64,000 nt of DNA from an uncultured Barnesiella sp. (GTDB lineage: Bacteria; Bacteroidota; Bacteroidia; Bacteroidales; Barnesiellaceae), in NCBI GenBank assembly GCA_944320995.1, contig CALUJQ010000001.1:170036-234035 (forward strand). The letters are read 5' to 3'. Under the pieces are notes generated by a model. It did no database searches. It had not been told where the DNA came from and saw only the letters and a list, made by a program, of their open reading frames with translations. Every line of letters begins with the position of its first letter. Positions within the stretch are counted from its first letter, which is position 1. Shown in pieces: positions 62,005-64,000 of the stretch. The position numbers were made by a program, and so were the translations under genes.

Positions 62005-62039
62005 AAGCCGTTGCGATATTTTCGCAGCGGCTTTTTTTT
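62005..62039 (+). terminator. Terminator of tRNA-Ser
   Basis: AAGCCGTTGCGA (62005-62016) pairs with TCGCAGCGGCTT (62022-62033) with one wobble, followed by a run of T to 62039. Confidence 0.85.
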
Positions 62040-62204
62040 GTGCCGGGGTTTCTTCCTCTTTTGTGGGTGCATCATTTTTTGCTTCGATAAGGCGAAGTGC
62101 GATATATTTATATGCTATCTGTTGATAATCAGTGAGATTGTCGTTATATTTGCTGTGTGTTATGTCGTATAGTGTGACTTGATATGGAATAAGGAGGCTT
62201 TGAG

Positions 62205-63038
62205 ATGATACAAAGGTTCATGTGTGTAGCGAAGGTGATTGTCGCTGTGTTGTGCTTCTGTTGTGTAGTTTGGGGGTGTAGGAGTAGCTCCCGCTCGGTT
62301 GTGGCGCAACTCGGGCCTGTGGGTGGCGACATGGACAGTCATGGCTGTCGGGCCTCCGCCGGGTATGTATGGTGTGAGGTTTTACAAGATTGTATCCGAG
62401 TCTTTGAACGGGGAGTGCGCGCAGAGTCTGCTGATGGGAATGCCGGAGCGGCTTATCTGGTTTTTTCAGCCGATTCTTCGCAAGTGGAACTCTTTTTCTC
62501 GAATGGGGAATCGAGCGAGATCCTTGATAGACGGGTATTACCCACAGGTGCAAGTGTGTGGAATGTGGAGGACGACGATGCGAAAAATATTCGTCGGGTA
62601 GGAGGGGTATGGATTGTCGAACGTCGAGGTAAGCCTATTTACCGGGAATCTATTCTTATTGCTGATGAATCGCTGGGCTGTGTGCAGGAACGAGTTTACG
62701 AAGGAGAATTTATGAAGGATGATGGCTCGACGGCTCGTTGCATATTGACCATGCGCAATCGGGAACATAGTGGTGACGGCACTTTTGTGTTGGAGTGCCA
62801 AATTTTTCCGATTGATGCCAAACAAGAGGAACCAGTTATTTATTCCGGGCGGTTTTTTACGCTTCGAGGTGATGCCGACGACATGAATGCCGTGGTGTGG
62901 CAATTGGTAGCCGATGACGGCCCTGTGTTTCATTTCTGTTGCTCGGACAACGGGGAACGACTTATGGAACTGAATGACCGGTTGGAACGGACGGGGCCGC
63001 AACAGTTCTTGCGGCTGGTCCGACAAAAAGGGCAGTAA
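62205..63038 (+). CDS. Lipoprotein with Cys-rich N-terminal motif, NlpE-like C-terminus possible
   Basis: 277 residues with a lipoprotein signal (AVLCFCCVVWGC, lipidated Cys probably near 25). The mature start contains SHGCRASAGYVWCEVLQDCIRVFE, a motif I associate with small uncharacterised Bacteroidetes envelope proteins. The C-terminal half (about 145-277, REHSGDGTFVLECQIF, SGRFFTLRGDADDMNAVVWQLVADDG) is beta-rich and recalls NlpE-type copper-stress lipoproteins, but that resemblance is weak. Several Cys remain in the mature protein. Confidence 0.65.
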   Translation: MIQRFMCVAKVIVAVLCFCCVVWGCRSSSRSVVAQLGPVGGDMDSHGCRASAGYVWCEVLQDCIRVFERGVRAESADGNAGAAYLVFSADSSQVELFFSNGESSEILDRRVLPTGASVWNVEDDDAKNIRRVGGVWIVERRGKPIYRESILIADESLGCVQERVYEGEFMKDDGSTARCILTMRNREHSGDGTFVLECQIFPIDAKQEEPVIYSGRFFTLRGDADDMNAVVWQLVADDGPVFHFCCSDNGERLMELNDRLERTGPQQFLRLVRQKGQ

Positions 63039-63096
63039 ATGATACTCCTTTCTCTTATGGACGCACTTTTGATGATGAATAAAGCCTTAAATATTG

Positions 63097-63124
63097 TTGA
63101 AATATAAAAAAATGATTATCTTGG
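63097..63124 (+). promoter_or_regulatory. Promoter for tsaC
   Basis: TTG (63097-63099), 17 bases, then TATCTTGG (63117-63124, one mismatch to TAnnTTTG), 19 bases before the ATG. Confidence 0.45.
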
Positions 63125-63143
63125 CAGACCTTAAACCGGAATT

Positions 63144-63755
63144 ATGAAGCGATTGAAAATTTATGAAGAGAACCCGAATGAGGCCGAGATTGCCAAGGCC
63201 GTGAAGGTGCTGCGCGATGGCGGTGTGGTCATTTATCCTACCGACACGATTTATGCCCTCGGTTGCGATGCTCTCAATGTGCGTGCCGTAGAACGGATTT
63301 GCCAAATAAAAGGCATTAATCCGCAGAAGGTAAACCTGTCGATTATTTGCCGGGAGTTGAGTTGGGTGAGCGAATATGCCAAATTAAACAACCTCTATTT
63401 CAAATTGCTCAAAAAAAATCTTCCGGGAGCTTTTACCTTTATCCTGCCCACGAGTTTATCGCTACCCAAGATATATAAAAATCGCAAGACGGTGGGAATA
63501 CGTATTCCCGATAATGCCATTACATTGGCGTTGGCCGAGGAATTGGGAAATCCGTTGTTGACAACCTCGGTCGTTGTTGATGAAGAGGAACCCGAGTATG
63601 GAACCGACCCCGAGTTGATAGCCGAACGTTACGAATCGGTGGCCGATATGATAATCGATGGAGGCGAAGGGGGAACGATACCTTCGACCACGGTCGATTG
63701 TACCGGCGATGAACCGGTGGTGCTGCGCATGGGAAAAGGTGAATTGCAAGAGTAG
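63144..63755 (+). CDS. tsaC: L-threonylcarbamoyladenylate synthase (Sua5/YciO/YrdC family)
   Basis: 203 residues. Makes threonylcarbamoyl-AMP from threonine, bicarbonate and ATP for t6A at tRNA position 37. Seen: LRDGGVVIYPTDTIYALGCDA, ERICQIKGINPQKVNLSIIC, PGAFTFILPTS, KTVGIRIPDNAITLALAEELGNPLLTTS and IPSTTVDCTGDEPVVLRMGKG. The usual KxR motif reads KGINPQKV, closer to the YciO-type branch, so a YciO-like paralogue is the main alternative. Confidence 0.85.
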   Translation: MKRLKIYEENPNEAEIAKAVKVLRDGGVVIYPTDTIYALGCDALNVRAVERICQIKGINPQKVNLSIICRELSWVSEYAKLNNLYFKLLKKNLPGAFTFILPTSLSLPKIYKNRKTVGIRIPDNAITLALAEELGNPLLTTSVVVDEEEPEYGTDPELIAERYESVADMIIDGGEGGTIPSTTVDCTGDEPVVLRMGKGELQE

Positions 63756-63875
63756 TAGGCTGTTGTAAATCATTGTAAATTAGATAATTATTATTAAATG
63801 AATTTTACTTAAAAGAATATGCAAAGTTTATAAAATTTTAATTGTGGAAATTTTTCCATAATATCGAAATAGTTG

Positions 63876-63883
63876 TAATTTTG
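63876..63883 (+). promoter_or_regulatory. -7 element for malate dehydrogenase
   Basis: TAATTTTG, 59 bases before the ATG. Confidence 0.45.
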
Positions 63884-63942
63884 CAGGAGATAGAAGAAAG
63901 AGAATATATATAATATACTAACTTTTAATAAACCAAACAATT

Positions 63943-64000
63943 ATGTCAAAAGTATCGGTTATCGGAGCTGGAAACGTAGGTGCAACTTGCGCAAACGTTT
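63943..64000 (+). CDS. mdh: Malate dehydrogenase, first 19 codons
   Basis: ATG 63943 opens MSKVSVIGAGNVGATCANV, the Rossmann GxGxxG start of lactate/malate-type malate dehydrogenase. The gene runs off the window. Other NAD-dependent lactate/malate family members cannot be excluded from so short a piece. Confidence 0.75.
   Translation, partial: MSKVSVIGAGNVGATCANV

Overview
This 64 kb window comes from a chromosome of the order Bacteroidales. The evidence is SusC/SusD/SusE outer-membrane uptake genes, the type IX secretion proteins PorE and PorQ, TonB-dependent receptors with carboxypeptidase-like N-terminal domains, and many copies of the Bacteroidetes -7 promoter element TAnnTTTG upstream of genes. 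Base composition is near 50 % GC by eye. A Barnesiella- or Porphyromonas-like relative is plausible, but the genus cannot be fixed from this sequence.

Layout. 1-3.4 kb: the end of a SusC-SusD-SusE nutrient uptake operon. 3.5-5.6 kb: mntP, apbE and a DUF1648 membrane protein. 5.6-8.0 kb: an AT-rich MBOAT O-acyltransferase and SGNH partner pair on the minus strand. 8.2-9.2 kb: cytoplasmic asparaginase. 9.5-14.8 kb: a threonine operon (thrA, a phosphoglycerate-mutase-like probable homoserine kinase, thrC) behind a leader that encodes a 17-codon Thr-containing peptide. 15.0-17.1 kb: a TIR-domain protein with a C-terminal array of nine WG repeats, bracketed by two copies of a ~67-bp hairpin repeat. 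17.2-19.1 kb: divergent metY and an Lrp/AsnC regulator. 19-27 kb: dnaX, cdd, a glucosaminidase/LysM protein, porE, queA and a DUF2027-Smr protein. 27-41.7 kb: two TonB-type receptors, a three-gene glycan-assembly operon, an MsbA-like exporter, and an iron/heme-type locus (receptor, DUF4374 lipoprotein, PepSY membrane protein). 41.9-46 kb: aspartate aminotransferase, the mtnN-luxS activated-methyl-cycle operon, a DEDDh exonuclease and a thioredoxin-like lipoprotein. 46.2-50.5 kb: an isolated phage-type terminase large subunit and an AT-rich restriction-modification pair. 50.5-58.9 kb: pgpH and a Rel/SpoT enzyme, pfkA, and a porQ-cmk-ispH operon. 59-64 kb: polyprenyl synthase, tatD, tRNA-Ser(GGA), a lipoprotein, tsaC and the first codons of malate dehydrogenase.

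Most of the window is ordinary core chromosome. The accessory parts are the MBOAT/SGNH pair, the TIR-WG gene, the lone terminase and the restriction-modification pair. The TIR-WG gene with its flanking repeats is the best candidate for an undescribed system. The thr leader is the best candidate for an unannotated regulatory RNA. Promoter and terminator calls are by eye from element matches and inverted repeats and were not computed.
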